From the NCBI GenBank assembly GCA_934700615.1, contig CAKUXR010000002.1:1-64000 (forward strand): a DNA stretch of 64,000 bases. The letters are read 5' to 3'. The notes beneath the pieces were generated by a model, which did no database searches, was not told where the DNA came from, and saw only the letters and a list, made by a program, of their open reading frames with translations. Position numbers and translations under genes: made by a program. This document shows positions 44,434 through 53,655 of this stretch, in pieces. Positions within the stretch are counted from its first letter, which is position 1, and the number at the start of each line of letters is the position of its first letter. The stretch comes from an uncultured Bacteroidales bacterium. GTDB taxonomy: Bacteria > Bacteroidota > Bacteroidia > Bacteroidales > UBA932.

Positions 44434-44467
44434 CAGTGACGGCAAGTGCCATCACTGTCATTTTTTT
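44434..44467. terminator. Second tandem hairpin before pckA end
   Basis: acagtga (44434-44440) / tcactgt (44453-44459) with inner ggc/gcc; T7 tract follows on the plus strand (44461-44467). Sits between convergent genes and may stop read-through in either direction. Confidence 0.6.
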
Positions 44468-44471
44468 CAGA

Positions 44472-46076
44472 CTAGAGCTGTGGACCAGCCTTTACGAGAG
44501 CCTTGCCAGCGCGGTTTCCTTCGTACTTGCCGAAGTTCTTGATGAACCTTGCAGCGAGGTCCTTAGCCTTAACTTCCCAGTCAGCAGCATTTGCGTAAGT
44601 ATCGCGTGGGTCGAGGATGTTAGGATCAACACCTGAAAGCTGTGTAGGAACTACGAAGTTGAAGTAAGGGATAGTCTTGGTAGGAGCGCTGTCGATGCTG
44701 TGATCGAGGATAGCGTCGATGATACCACGTGTATCACGGATAGAGATACGTTTTCCGGTACCGTTCCAGCCGGTGTTTACGAGGTAAGCCTTTGCACCGC
44801 TCTTCTTCATGTGGCGAACGAGCTCCTCAGCATACTTTGTAGGGTGGAGTTCGAGGAATGCCTGTCCGAAGCAAGCTGAGAATGTAGGAGTAGGCTCGGT
44901 AATACCGCGCTCTGTACCTGCGAGCTTAGCTGTGAAACCTGAAAGGAAGTAGTACTTTGTCTGCTCAGGATCGAGGATAGATACTGGAGGAAGTACACCG
45001 AATGCGTCAGCTGAAAGGAAGATGACCTGCTTTGCAGCCGGAGCGTGAGATACAGGACGGACGATGTTGTGGATGTGGTAGATAGGGTAAGATACACGAG
45101 TGTTCTCGGTAACGCTCTTATCTGCGAAATCAATCTTGCCGTTTGCGTCAACTGTTACGTTCTCGAGGAGAGCGTCACGTGTGATAGCACCATAGATATC
45201 CGGTTCTGACTCTTTGTCAAGGTTGATAACCTTTGCATAGCAACCGCCTTCGAGGTTGAAGATACCGTTGTTGTCCCAGCCGTGCTCGTCATCACCGATG
45301 AGGAGACGCTTAGGGTCTGTAGAAAGGGTTGTCTTGCCGGTTCCTGAAAGACCGAAGAAGATAGCGGTATTCTCGCCGTTCTTGTCTGTGTTTGCAGAGC
45401 AGTGCATAGAAGCGATGCCCTTGAGAGGCAAGAAGTAGTTCATCATGGAGAACATACCCTTCTTCATCTCACCGCCGTACCATGTGTTGAGGATAACCTG
45501 CTCGTGTGAAGTAACGTTGAAGAGAACTGCAGTCTCTGAACGGAGACCGAGCTCCTCATAGTTCTCAACCTTTGCCTTGGCTGCGCAATATACAACGAAG
45601 TCAGGCTCCTGATCGAACTCTTTCTGGTTCTTAGGACGGATGAACATGTTGGTAACGAAGTGAGCCTGCCATGCAACTTCCATAATGAAACGAACCTTCA
45701 TTCTGGTGTTCTCGTTTGCACCGCAGAAACCGTCAACTACGAAAAGTCTCTTGCCGGAAAGCTGTTTTACAGCGAGCTTCTTGCAGGCTTTCCAAGTCTT
45801 CTCTGAAGCAGGATGGTTGTCGTTAGGATACTCTGGAGTGTTCCACCATACGGTGTCCTTAGAGGTCTTGTCCATAACGATGTACTTGTCCTTAGGAGAA
45901 CGTCCGGTGTAGATACCGGTCATAACGTTGATGGCACCGAGTTCGGTCTCCTGACCTTTCTCATAACCGGTAAGCTCCGGTCTTGTCTCTTCGTTGAAGA
46001 GAACTTCGTAAGATGGGTTGTAAAGGACTTCTTTTACACCTTTAATTCCATACTTGCTTAAATCCAATGTTGGCAT
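44472..46076 (-). CDS. pckA: Phosphoenolpyruvate carboxykinase (ATP)
   Basis: A 534-residue ATP-dependent PEPCK. Kinase-1a loop [11 protein letters not shown] at about 242-252, metal/substrate [11 protein letters not shown], and the RSPKDKYIV and [17 protein letters not shown] segments. It interconverts oxaloacetate and PEP; in fermenting Bacteroidota it usually runs in the CO2-fixing, ATP-forming direction toward succinate. Codon use is the most biased in the window (AAC, ATC, CGT) and the CATTGAC word is absent, as expected for a very highly expressed gene. Confidence 0.97.
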   Translation of the reverse strand: MPTLDLSKYGIKGVKEVLYNPSYEVLFNEETRPELTGYEKGQETELGAINVMTGIYTGRSPKDKYIVMDKTSKDTVWWNTPEYPNDNHPASEKTWKACKKLAVKQLSGKRLFVVDGFCGANENTRMKVRFIMEVAWQAHFVTNMFIRPKNQKEFDQEPDFVVYCAAKAKVENYEELGLRSETAVLFNVTSHEQVILNTWYGGEMKKGMFSMMNYFLPLKGIASMHCSANTDKNGENTAIFFGLSGTGKTTLSTDPKRLLIGDDEHGWDNNGIFNLEGGCYAKVINLDKESEPDIYGAITRDALLENVTVDANGKIDFADKSVTENTRVSYPIYHIHNIVRPVSHAPAAKQVIFLSADAFGVLPPVSILDPEQTKYYFLSGFTAKLAGTERGITEPTPTFSACFGQAFLELHPTKYAEELVRHMKKSGAKAYLVNTGWNGTGKRISIRDTRGIIDAILDHSIDSAPTKTIPYFNFVVPTQLSGVDPNILDPRDTYANAADWEVKAKDLAARFIKNFGKYEGNRAGKALVKAGPQL

Positions 46077-46401
46077 AATAAAAATAATATTTTAAATATT
46101 ATAACTAATTCGTCGTAATTGTGCGGTTTTTCCGCATTTTTGTGTCGTCTCTGTAAATCGGGTGCAAAATTAAGAAATTTTGTGATTACTGCCACTTTTA
46201 CAGATTATATTTTTGCTATTTTTGCACAAAATCCGGTGTTTTTAACCTGCAAATATTCTGCCATGGAAGACACAACCGGAACTTAAATTGTTTTACCAGC
46301 CTTCTTTTGAAATGAAATTTTACAACTTTCGTTTCGAAATGCAAAATTAGCGCATTTTTTTCATTGACACAAGACCTTAATTTGCTTTTAGTTAGAAATT
46401 T
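46077..46401. promoter_or_regulatory. Divergent intergenic region pckA/recQ
   Basis: 325 bases without a gene. It holds a TAATTTTG -7 box for pckA on the minus strand (46165-46172; leader about 85 nt) and a TATTTTTG box for recQ on the plus strand (46217-46224; leader about 170 nt). The remainder is AT-rich, with a short near-palindrome aatattttaaatatt close to pckA. Confidence 0.5.
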
Positions 46402-48309
46402 ATGGAGCCGATAGACATACTCGAACAATATTGGGGATATTCTTCCTTCAGGCCGATGCAGGAGAAAATCGTCCGCACCGCGCTGGAAGGCAAAGACGTG
46501 CTCGCCATCCTTCCGACGGGCGGAGGAAAGTCAGTCTGTTTTCAGGTACCGGCATTGATGAAAGAAGGCATCGCTCTGGTCATAACTCCTCTGATAGCAT
46601 TGATGAAAGATCAGGTGCAGAACCTGAACGACAGAGGCATAAAGGCATTGGCGGTATATGCGGGAATGTCGCGCAGGGACGTGGACCTGGCATTGAACAA
46701 TGCGGCTTACGGCAACGCGAAGTTCCTCTACCTCTCCCCCGAGAGGCTCGGCACGCAGCTCTTCAAGGCCTATCTCCAGGACATGAATGTCAGTTTCATT
46801 GTCATTGACGAAGCCCACTGCATTTCACAGTGGGGGTACGATTTCAGGCCTGACTACCTGAAAATCGGCGAATTGCGAAAGACAGTCGATGCGCCTGTGA
46901 TAGCATTGACAGCGACCGCGACGCCGGAGGTGGCCGACGACATCATGGAGAAGCTCGGGTTCAAGGAGAAGACGCTGCTGAAAAGCGGGTTCGAGCGCAA
47001 GAATCTTTCCTACATCGTCAGAAAATGCGAGGACAAGACGGGACAGATGCTGAACATCTGCAACGGGGTGCCCGGAACCGGCATCGTCTATGTCAGGAGC
47101 AGGAAAAAGACAGAGGAAATCGCAGCGGCATTGACAGCGGCAGGCATTTCGGCATCTTTCTACAACGCGGGACTGGGGCACGAGCTGAGGATGAAGCGCC
47201 AGGCGGACTGGAAATCCGGCAAGACACGCGTCATGGTCTGCACCAATGCATTCGGCATGGGCATTGACAAGCCCGATGTGCGGTTTGTCGTCCACGCTGA
47301 CATGCCGGATTCTCCGGAGGCGTATTTCCAGGAGGCGGGCCGCGCAGGTCGTGACGGCAAGGACTCTTTTGCTGTCCTCCTATGGAACTCCACGGATATC
47401 AGCAGGTTAAAGCAGCTGGAAACGGTATCCTTCCCAACATTGGACTACATCGAGGACATTTACCATAAGGTTTACGCGTATTTCAATATCGCTTACGGGC
47501 AGGGGCTGGGCAGGCAGCTTAAGTTCGACCTGATGGCGTTCTGCCGCAAGTTTTCCCTGAACCGCGCCTCGGCCTATTATGCCCTGAAATATCTCGAGCG
47601 CGAGGGCCACTGGACTTTTTCCGAGGACCTGGAAACGCCTACGAGGATACGCATCATCATCAGCCGCGATGACCTGTACGACGTGGATTTCAGCGACCGC
47701 AAGATGCTGGACATCATGGAGGTACTGATGCGCCGCTACACCGGAATCTTCTCTTTCCCGGTTCCGATAGAGGAGGATTATGTGGCGGAAAAATGCGGCA
47801 TCACAGTCCCCCAGCTCCGCCAGCTTCTATACAACATCGCCCTCGAGCATACCATTATATATATACCGGGCGACCGCGCGGACGTTCTTTCGCTCCACAG
47901 CGAGCATCTGGCGGAGGGCAACGTGAAACTTTCCCCGGACAGGTATGCCATGCTGAAGGCAACCTGGCACAAGAGGATGCAGACGATGATAGAGTACGTG
48001 AGCGAGACGGACACGTGCCGGTCGCGGTTCCTGCTGGCTTATTTCGGCCAGACCGAATCCACCGACTGCGGCAGGTGCGACGTATGCCGGAAAAAACGCA
48101 TCACGCCTGCCGGGCAGAAGACAATAATGACCGATGCCGAGACCGCTGCCGCGATTTGCAATTGGGTCAATGACAATATGAACGGCGTCTATAATCTGCG
48201 TCAGGCCAATGCCAGATTTTCGAACCCGGCCGCCAATTATTCGGCCAATTTCCTCGAGATTCTCAGAAACCTGATAGACGAGGGCAAAGTTCCGCCTTAC
48301 AGGAATTAG
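46402..48309 (+). CDS. recQ: ATP-dependent DNA helicase RecQ
   Basis: A 635-residue helicase: Walker A PTGGGKS at about 37-43, DEAH box starting at residue 136, helicase C domain (VMVCTNAFGMGIDKPDVRFVVHADMP, QEAGRAGRDG), zinc-binding region (CRSRFLLAYFGQTESTDCGRCDVC), winged helix. The C-terminal HRDC domain seems absent or degenerate; the C-terminus is a short helical region. It unwinds DNA in recombination and fork repair. Converges with the antiporter gene with a 2-base gap. Confidence 0.95.
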   Translation: MEPIDILEQYWGYSSFRPMQEKIVRTALEGKDVLAILPTGGGKSVCFQVPALMKEGIALVITPLIALMKDQVQNLNDRGIKALAVYAGMSRRDVDLALNNAAYGNAKFLYLSPERLGTQLFKAYLQDMNVSFIVIDEAHCISQWGYDFRPDYLKIGELRKTVDAPVIALTATATPEVADDIMEKLGFKEKTLLKSGFERKNLSYIVRKCEDKTGQMLNICNGVPGTGIVYVRSRKKTEEIAAALTAAGISASFYNAGLGHELRMKRQADWKSGKTRVMVCTNAFGMGIDKPDVRFVVHADMPDSPEAYFQEAGRAGRDGKDSFAVLLWNSTDISRLKQLETVSFPTLDYIEDIYHKVYAYFNIAYGQGLGRQLKFDLMAFCRKFSLNRASAYYALKYLEREGHWTFSEDLETPTRIRIIISRDDLYDVDFSDRKMLDIMEVLMRRYTGIFSFPVPIEEDYVAEKCGITVPQLRQLLYNIALEHTIIYIPGDRADVLSLHSEHLAEGNVKLSPDRYAMLKATWHKRMQTMIEYVSETDTCRSRFLLAYFGQTESTDCGRCDVCRKKRITPAGQKTIMTDAETAAAICNWVNDNMNGVYNLRQANARFSNPAANYSANFLEILRNLIDEGKVPPYRN

Positions 48310-48311
48310 GA

Positions 48312-49499
48312 TCAGTCCGCGTCAGGCGTATATGTTTTCAATGCCAGTTTCTTGACCAGCATCACGAAACCGCCTGTGAGGATAAGGTTCAGCACAATCG
48401 TGAGTACCGAAATGAGCAGTGCCGGGCCGCCGAGATTATAGCCGATGGCAATGAAAATCACACCTGCACCGACTTCTCCGCGGGTGAACATGCCGATGGA
48501 AAGCGCGAGCCTCTCGCTGAATTTGCGGTCGCGGTAGAAAAACAGCGGCATGAGCTTGCCGACATTGGAAAGAGCCGAAACGATGACCACATGCAGCGCA
48601 ATCATGCCCCACGACATCATCGGCTGGGAACCGGTAATCGAGTCCGCACCAGCACTGCCTGCAGAAAGGTCAATGCCAATGAACTGCGGCATGCTCATTC
48701 CCACGAGGAACATGAAGAAATAGGAAATTCCCGTAGAGAAATTCTCCTCCGTCTTGCTGTCGATATGGACATGCTTCATAACCATTCCGAGAACGAAAGC
48801 AGGCAGCAGTACCTCGATATGCACGCCCTCGTGCTTTCCGAAAATATGCTCTGAGAGGAAGTAAATCCCCTGAGTTACAGCAATTACGATGATGGAATAG
48901 AAAAGGATTGCCTTCCAGTCTTGCCTCATATTGTAGGTCCCCATGCGCTTCCAGCCGAAAATCAGAAGGAAAACGACTATGGTCAGGATCGCAGCCATCT
49001 GCCACTTCATTCCGATCATGAAAATCTGGAGAGGAATCATAAGCAGAATCGTGTCAAGGTCATCGAAAATCGCGAGCACCTGAATTTTCTTGTACATCCA
49101 GCTGGACTTCAACTTCAATGCAGCAAGCATCGTGAAAAGAATTCCGGCGGAGGTAGGAGCGGCGAAACGGCTCATCAGCAGAGTTTCCTTCCATGCCTCC
49201 CAATCAGACCAGTACTCATGCGGCAGGAGAGCCAACACATAATAGATACAGATCAGAATCCACGGCATCGCCGCCGTTATCATAGCGATAAAATAATCAA
49301 GAGCATAGGAACGCCATTTGGTTTTGTCTATTTCAAATTCGCGTCCGACATTGATCATGATAAAAGCCAGACAAATGTATAAAAGCATGTCGCTTGCGGT
49401 TTTGACGGTGTCCGCAGCTTCACCGATGACTTGTGGAAGAATCTGAGAGACAGCCAGTCCGACAAGAAGAAAGAGGGAAAAGGTAAGTACTTTTCTCAT
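48312..49499 (-). CDS. Cation/proton antiporter (CPA2/KefB-like)
   Basis: A 395-residue inner-membrane antiporter with about 11-12 transmembrane helices and a typical crossed-helix region (IFDDLDTILLMIPLQIF; FTRGEVGAGVIFIAIGYNLGG). No C-terminal RCK/TrkA-N domain. Likely exchanges Na+ or K+ for H+. The frame opens at TTG 49502; ATG 49499 is preferred. Confidence 0.85.
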   Translation of the reverse strand: MRKVLTFSLFLLVGLAVSQILPQVIGEAADTVKTASDMLLYICLAFIMINVGREFEIDKTKWRSYALDYFIAMITAAMPWILICIYYVLALLPHEYWSDWEAWKETLLMSRFAAPTSAGILFTMLAALKLKSSWMYKKIQVLAIFDDLDTILLMIPLQIFMIGMKWQMAAILTIVVFLLIFGWKRMGTYNMRQDWKAILFYSIIVIAVTQGIYFLSEHIFGKHEGVHIEVLLPAFVLGMVMKHVHIDSKTEENFSTGISYFFMFLVGMSMPQFIGIDLSAGSAGADSITGSQPMMSWGMIALHVVIVSALSNVGKLMPLFFYRDRKFSERLALSIGMFTRGEVGAGVIFIAIGYNLGGPALLISVLTIVLNLILTGGFVMLVKKLALKTYTPDAD

Positions 49500-49531
49500 C
49501 AAATGACAGTATTAGGTATTTGTGAATAAAC

Positions 49532-49563
49532 CGGCGTTTTAGCGCCGTCGGCATATTTATGCC
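49532..49563 (-). promoter_or_regulatory. Two small hairpins in the antiporter leader
   Basis: cggcg/cgccg (49532-49547) and ggcat/atgcc (49550-49563) lie between the -7 box and the ATG. They would fold in the roughly 75-nt leader; a regulatory role is unproven. Confidence 0.3.
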
Positions 49564-49580
49564 TAATATATTTAGGGCTA

Positions 49581-49588
49581 CAAAGTTA
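49581..49588 (-). promoter_or_regulatory. -7 box of the antiporter gene
   Basis: TAACTTTG on the minus strand, with a TTG about 23 bases upstream (49609-49611). Confidence 0.5.
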
Positions 49589-49630
49589 CAAAAAATCGAC
49601 CAAAATACCAATATGTCACATTTGATTTGC

Positions 49631-49657
49631 TTTGATTAAAGATATTTACTATTTTTG
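49631..49657 (+). promoter_or_regulatory. Promoter of the GltD-like gene
   Basis: TTTG (49631-49634) and TATTTTTG (49650-49657), 19 bases start to start, agree well with the Bacteroidota -33/-7 consensus. Leader about 70 nt. Confidence 0.6.
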
Positions 49658-49732
49658 GCTGTCCGAGTTATCTTTTGTGAATTAATCGGCAAAATTAGTA
49701 AATAATTAAAAGAACCACGTTGTTATAAACTT

Positions 49733-50959
49733 ATGATTAATCAAGAAGCAGGAAGATGCTTGCTCTGCAAGATTCCGCGCTGTTCTACGGCCTGCGCTGT
49801 CAGAACGGATGTGCCTACCGCGATGAAACTGTATCGCGAAGGAAAAAATGAAGAAGCCGCTGAAATGCTTTTCAGTAACAATCCGTTTTCAGCAATAACC
49901 AGCATCGTGTGTGACTGGAAAAAGAATTGTCTTGGACATTGCGTACTCAATGCCAAGAACGTACCTGTCAGATGGCATGAGATAGAGGAGGAACTTTCCT
50001 GCAGCTATCTTTTCAATGCCCACGTTACGGCAGGTCCTGATTGCGGAAAGAAAGTAGCCATCGTCGGCGGAGGCCCTGCAGGAATCACTGCGGCCCTCAT
50101 GCTCAGGGAGGCCGGATGCGCAGTCACGATTTTCGACCGCAACGAAAAATCATGCGGAGTGCTCAGATACGGAATTCCCGAATTCCGCCTCGACCCGAAA
50201 CTCGTGGAGCAGTACGACAGAATCTTGGCTGAAGCCGGAGTCGAGTTCAAGGGAGGAGTCAATGTTACTGCTTCCGGAGAGAAAGGTTCCGTAAGCCTGT
50301 CAAGCATCATGAAAGACTACGATGCCGTCCTCATGACAGCCGGAGCCTCCATTCCTAGAAAACTCGACGTTCCTGGAGAGGACTCCGACAGGATAATCTA
50401 TGCTCTTGATTATCTGAAGGATCCGGACGCATTCAAGCTCGGGCACAAGGTTCTCGTCATCGGAGGCGGCAACGTCACCATGGATGCCTGCCGCACAGCA
50501 CTGCGCCGCGGTCATGACACTTGGGTATATTACAGAAAGTCTTTCGAGAACATGCCTGCCAACTCAAGCGAGGTTCATGAGGCAATCGAGGAAGGCGTAA
50601 AGTTCGAGATTTTCGAGGTTCCTGTAGCAGTCAAGGACAATATCGCTGTCATGCGCAAGTGCGAAAACGTCACCAAAGAAGACGGACGACTCACCACCAG
50701 AATCATTGACGGAACCGACCATGACGTAGAGTTCGATTCAATGCTGGTAGCGATTAGCGCCAACGTGGATTACAGCGTATTCGAAGGATTGAATGTCGAG
50801 ATGATGAAAGGCTGGCCTGTAACAGATGACAAACAGCAGACCAGTGTCAAGGGCCTGTTCGTAGCCGGCGACTTCATCCTCGGACCTGCCACCGTAGTCG
50901 AGGCTGTTCAGTCCGCAAAGGTTGCCGTATCAGGCATCCTCGAACATTTGGGAAAATAA
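49733..50959 (+). CDS. GltD/PreT-like FAD-dependent oxidoreductase
   Basis: A 408-residue protein of the glutamate-synthase small-subunit family. N-terminal iron-sulfur cysteines (CLLCKIPRCSTAC and CDWKKNCLGHC), FAD motif VGGGPAGITAA at about 110-120, and NAD(P)H motif IGGGNVTMDAC near 242-252. Such proteins pass electrons from NAD(P)H to a partner (glutamate synthase, dihydropyrimidine dehydrogenase PreA, sulfide dehydrogenase). No partner gene adjoins, so the electron acceptor is unknown. It stands alone between the antiporter and the AT-rich pair. Confidence 0.82.
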   Translation: MINQEAGRCLLCKIPRCSTACAVRTDVPTAMKLYREGKNEEAAEMLFSNNPFSAITSIVCDWKKNCLGHCVLNAKNVPVRWHEIEEELSCSYLFNAHVTAGPDCGKKVAIVGGGPAGITAALMLREAGCAVTIFDRNEKSCGVLRYGIPEFRLDPKLVEQYDRILAEAGVEFKGGVNVTASGEKGSVSLSSIMKDYDAVLMTAGASIPRKLDVPGEDSDRIIYALDYLKDPDAFKLGHKVLVIGGGNVTMDACRTALRRGHDTWVYYRKSFENMPANSSEVHEAIEEGVKFEIFEVPVAVKDNIAVMRKCENVTKEDGRLTTRIIDGTDHDVEFDSMLVAISANVDYSVFEGLNVEMMKGWPVTDDKQQTSVKGLFVAGDFILGPATVVEAVQSAKVAVSGILEHLGK

Positions 50960-50991
50960 TGTTTATTTGATTGATAGTTACACCACGTTGT

Positions 50992-51027
50992 TCCGCAGTT
51001 CAGGTCTCTCTGAGCTGCGGAATTTTA
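50992..51027 (+). terminator. Terminator after GltD-like gene
   Basis: tccgcagttcag (50992-51003) pairs with ctgagctgcgga (51010-51021), 12 pairs with one G-T wobble, followed by ATTTTATG. Confidence 0.75.
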
Positions 51028-51211
51028 TGTTTGTCCTCGAGAAAACGTTTAATTACGGACAACTGGATATTCTGTTTCCTCAAAGTCGATTTGAATATTA
51101 ACGAATAATTGTTTATTATTGCAACACAAAAAAACGTTTTTAAAAGAGCAATAGTAATTCACCTTATTATTCGTGTTTCATCGCTTATAAACTCATAAAC
51201 TTATTAAATTT

Positions 51212-52198
51212 ATGAAGAGAATTATCGTTATGGTATTATTGACATTGTCACTAATGTCATGCACTAAGAAAGAAGTAAGTAAAGCCAAGTATTCGGACTC
51301 TATTCCTTTAGAATTCAACTTTATGCAATCAAAAACACTTCAAGATTTGAGAAATTTTGACACACTGTATCTTTCCGCTAAGACAAACACAAAACTTTCT
51401 AATGATGGACGCAGGGCTCTAGTGGCTGTAGCCGATGTGGCAGGTCTTGTAAACGGATCAAGTGATGGGTCTTCCATTGGTTTTTGGGCCGGATGGTTTT
51501 TGGGGAATCCTGTAGCCGGAAAAGTCATCGGAGGCATCATAGGTGGACTAATGGTAGGTGTGGCATATTCTGTTGTAACTAGCAATATTTTACGGAATAC
51601 AGCGAATGTTAGTGCTGAAGAAATGTACAACAATACAGTTATGTCATTAGTGTTATCCGGTCAGTTAGAATGTTTATCCGTTACAGAGGATAACAGTATA
51701 ATTATAAATATTAAAGAATCAACGCCAAGACTTCCAATAGTCTTACCCGAAGAAGAAGATAAAGAAGCACTATTTATTGGCCAAACTCACAATATGGCGG
51801 TAGATGTGATGCTAAATGTAAATCAGGAGCCAATAGTAGAGACAAAATCATTTACTGTATCTGAAACAAAAATAGATGATAATATCCTAAAAGTTTTATA
51901 CAGTGATGAACTTAAGCACGCTTTTATGGATAATTATAATTACTTCCTTGACATTTCAGACAATAAATCAAATGATGCATTAATCAATATAGAAAAGTCA
52001 GGTATAGGAGGAATTATTATTAAGAACTACCTTCAATTACATGAATCGTATGTGGAAACCACAAGCGAATCTATTGAGATTACTAATGGTTATATTCAAA
52101 TTGTCAATTCTTCGCAAGAGCTGACACAAGAAGAGAAGCAAATTATAACATCCGCACTCACTCTTGCTTCCTATTCTACAGATCTCTGGACAAATTAG
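51212..52198 (+). CDS. AT-rich orphan lipoprotein with glycine zipper
   Basis: A 328-residue lipoprotein (lipobox LMSC, Cys17) that I do not recognise. Residues about 85-125 form a hydrophobic glycine-zipper stretch (GFWAGWFLGNP then GKVIGGIIGGLMVGVAYSVV), with small residues spaced as in membrane-inserting helices. The rest is acidic and beta-rich with a helical region near the C-terminus (EELTQEEKQIITSAL-like). Base and codon use are far more AT-rich than flanking genes (TTA Leu, AAT Asn, ATA Ile frequent), and no CATTGAC word occurs, pointing to horizontal acquisition. 24 bases upstream of a small membrane-protein gene. Confidence 0.6.
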   Translation: MKRIIVMVLLTLSLMSCTKKEVSKAKYSDSIPLEFNFMQSKTLQDLRNFDTLYLSAKTNTKLSNDGRRALVAVADVAGLVNGSSDGSSIGFWAGWFLGNPVAGKVIGGIIGGLMVGVAYSVVTSNILRNTANVSAEEMYNNTVMSLVLSGQLECLSVTEDNSIIINIKESTPRLPIVLPEEEDKEALFIGQTHNMAVDVMLNVNQEPIVETKSFTVSETKIDDNILKVLYSDELKHAFMDNYNYFLDISDNKSNDALINIEKSGIGGIIIKNYLQLHESYVETTSESIEITNGYIQIVNSSQELTQEEKQIITSALTLASYSTDLWTN

Positions 52199-52222
52199 TA
52201 AATTTGGGCAAAAGACGCTGTT

Positions 52223-52612
52223 ATGAAACGTTCGAGAGATAAAATGTTGTCCGATATTGAGTTGTTCAATGCTGCAAAAAATGATGCCGTATGTTTTGCA
52301 GCGAAAGAAATGGCTCTTTTCATGTGCATTATATCATTCATATTTCCGATGTCGCCTTGGCTGCAATGGACATGCATTATTTTTGGTGCACTCCTCGCCA
52401 TATTTGCAATCATCTGGGATGCGCTTATTTCTTATCGCAAAGTAAAGGCTATCAAAGTTAAGTTTCTCTGGTGGATTCTCTCCAGCCAAGGAATAGGTAT
52501 TACTCTCCTGCTTCTAGTGAAGACATCAACAGCCTCAATTGTGTTGTTGCTGTTGGCAATTCAAATCATCTCGCTGGTCGCGACATTAATTATAGGCCGC
52601 AAAACGGACTAA
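52223..52612 (+). CDS. Small multi-span membrane protein
   Basis: A 129-residue protein with about four hydrophobic helices (FMCIISFIFPMSPWL, CIIFGALLAIFAIIWDALI, FLWWILSSQGIGITLLLLV, IVLLLLAIQIISLVATLII) and a charged N-terminus. Not recognised. Follows the glycine-zipper lipoprotein on the same strand with similar AT-rich composition, so the two were probably acquired together. A pore-former/immunity or envelope-sensor pairing is conceivable only from context. Confidence 0.55.
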   Translation: MKRSRDKMLSDIELFNAAKNDAVCFAAKEMALFMCIISFIFPMSPWLQWTCIIFGALLAIFAIIWDALISYRKVKAIKVKFLWWILSSQGIGITLLLLVKTSTASIVLLLLAIQIISLVATLIIGRKTD

Positions 52613-52668
52613 GACGCATCATTCTACGGAATTGTCAGCTGAGCCTTGACAGAGAAATCTGTCAGGGC

Positions 52669-53640
52669 TCATGCCATTATCATTGACAAGAATCCTGCTG
52701 CGAGGGCGAGAGCGGATTTCAGGAGCTTGGCCGTCAGCCAGCTTTTCGGGTTCTCGGCGATGAGCGGCAGGCAGGCGTGACCATCCTGCGCTATGCAATT
52801 GGCAAGGAGGACGGAGAACGGCAGGATGCCGGAGGCGTACATGGTGACGAAGATGAGGTGCGGTCCTGACTCAGGAATCAAGCCCATGAGGACGGCAAGA
52901 AGAATCATAATCCAGACATTGCCGCGGATCCAGGTTTCGACATCAATATATATGGACAGGATGCCGAACAGGGCCAACACGCCGAAAGTCCAGGCAAAAA
53001 TCGTCGGAAGATGACGCTTGATGACATGCCTCCAGACATGCTCATGGACAAAATGGATAATCCTGGAATGGACGGCACCTTCCTCATGCCCGTCATGCTC
53101 ATGATGGTCATGGTGATGCTCTTCACAGTCACACGCATGAAGCTCGTAATTGTCATCACATTGACGGTCCGAACCCACATTCAGAAGTTTTCCCCTCTTC
53201 TGCATTGACCTTATAAAAATGTCGGTCGCATAGCCGACGGCAATTCCTAGCACACACAGCCCCAGCATCATCTTGAGAGCGTCCCCGGGAAACGAAGCCA
53301 GCATGATGAACGCCTCGTCGCCTGTCGTCGCGACAAGGGTCGCCATCAGGGCGCCGAAACCCACCATCCTGTGCGAATAGAGGGACACACCCGCGAAGCC
53401 TCCGAGACAGCCGGGAATGAAACCGAGTGCAGAAGACGTGAAAATCTGCGCAAACCGGTGATTTTCAAGCCCCCGGAAAAGACGCCCCTTCGTCACGACA
53501 TTGAAAATTTCTATCAATGTCATCATAAGGATGACGAGTGCGCAGATGCCTATGGATTCTGTCAATGCATCCAGAAGGGCATCAGGTATGCCGGTCGGGA
53601 TGTGGTGTTCAGTATGTACGTGTAAAAAATAAGGAATCAT
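52669..53640 (-). CDS. Putative manganese/heavy-metal exporter (ArsP_2-like)
   Basis: A 323-residue inner-membrane permease with about 9-10 transmembrane helices arranged as two repeats, each carrying a conserved hairpin (GFIPGCLGGFAGVSLYSH; GLIPESGPHLIFVTMYASG). The central cytosolic loop is rich in His/Asp/Glu (CDCEEHHHDHHEHDGHEEG, about 170-190), a likely metal-sensing or chelating segment. Family members are annotated as putative manganese transporters/10TM heavy-metal exporters. Metal not known here. Confidence 0.8.
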   Translation of the reverse strand: MIPYFLHVHTEHHIPTGIPDALLDALTESIGICALVILMMTLIEIFNVVTKGRLFRGLENHRFAQIFTSSALGFIPGCLGGFAGVSLYSHRMVGFGALMATLVATTGDEAFIMLASFPGDALKMMLGLCVLGIAVGYATDIFIRSMQKRGKLLNVGSDRQCDDNYELHACDCEEHHHDHHEHDGHEEGAVHSRIIHFVHEHVWRHVIKRHLPTIFAWTFGVLALFGILSIYIDVETWIRGNVWIMILLAVLMGLIPESGPHLIFVTMYASGILPFSVLLANCIAQDGHACLPLIAENPKSWLTAKLLKSALALAAGFLSMIMA

Positions 53641-53655
53641 GTCGAAAGTCAGTTA

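Noticed and set aside
51212..52612. Classical toxin-antitoxin module
   Set aside because: Neither protein resembles a known toxin or antitoxin and the sizes and membrane features do not fit; left as orphan pair.
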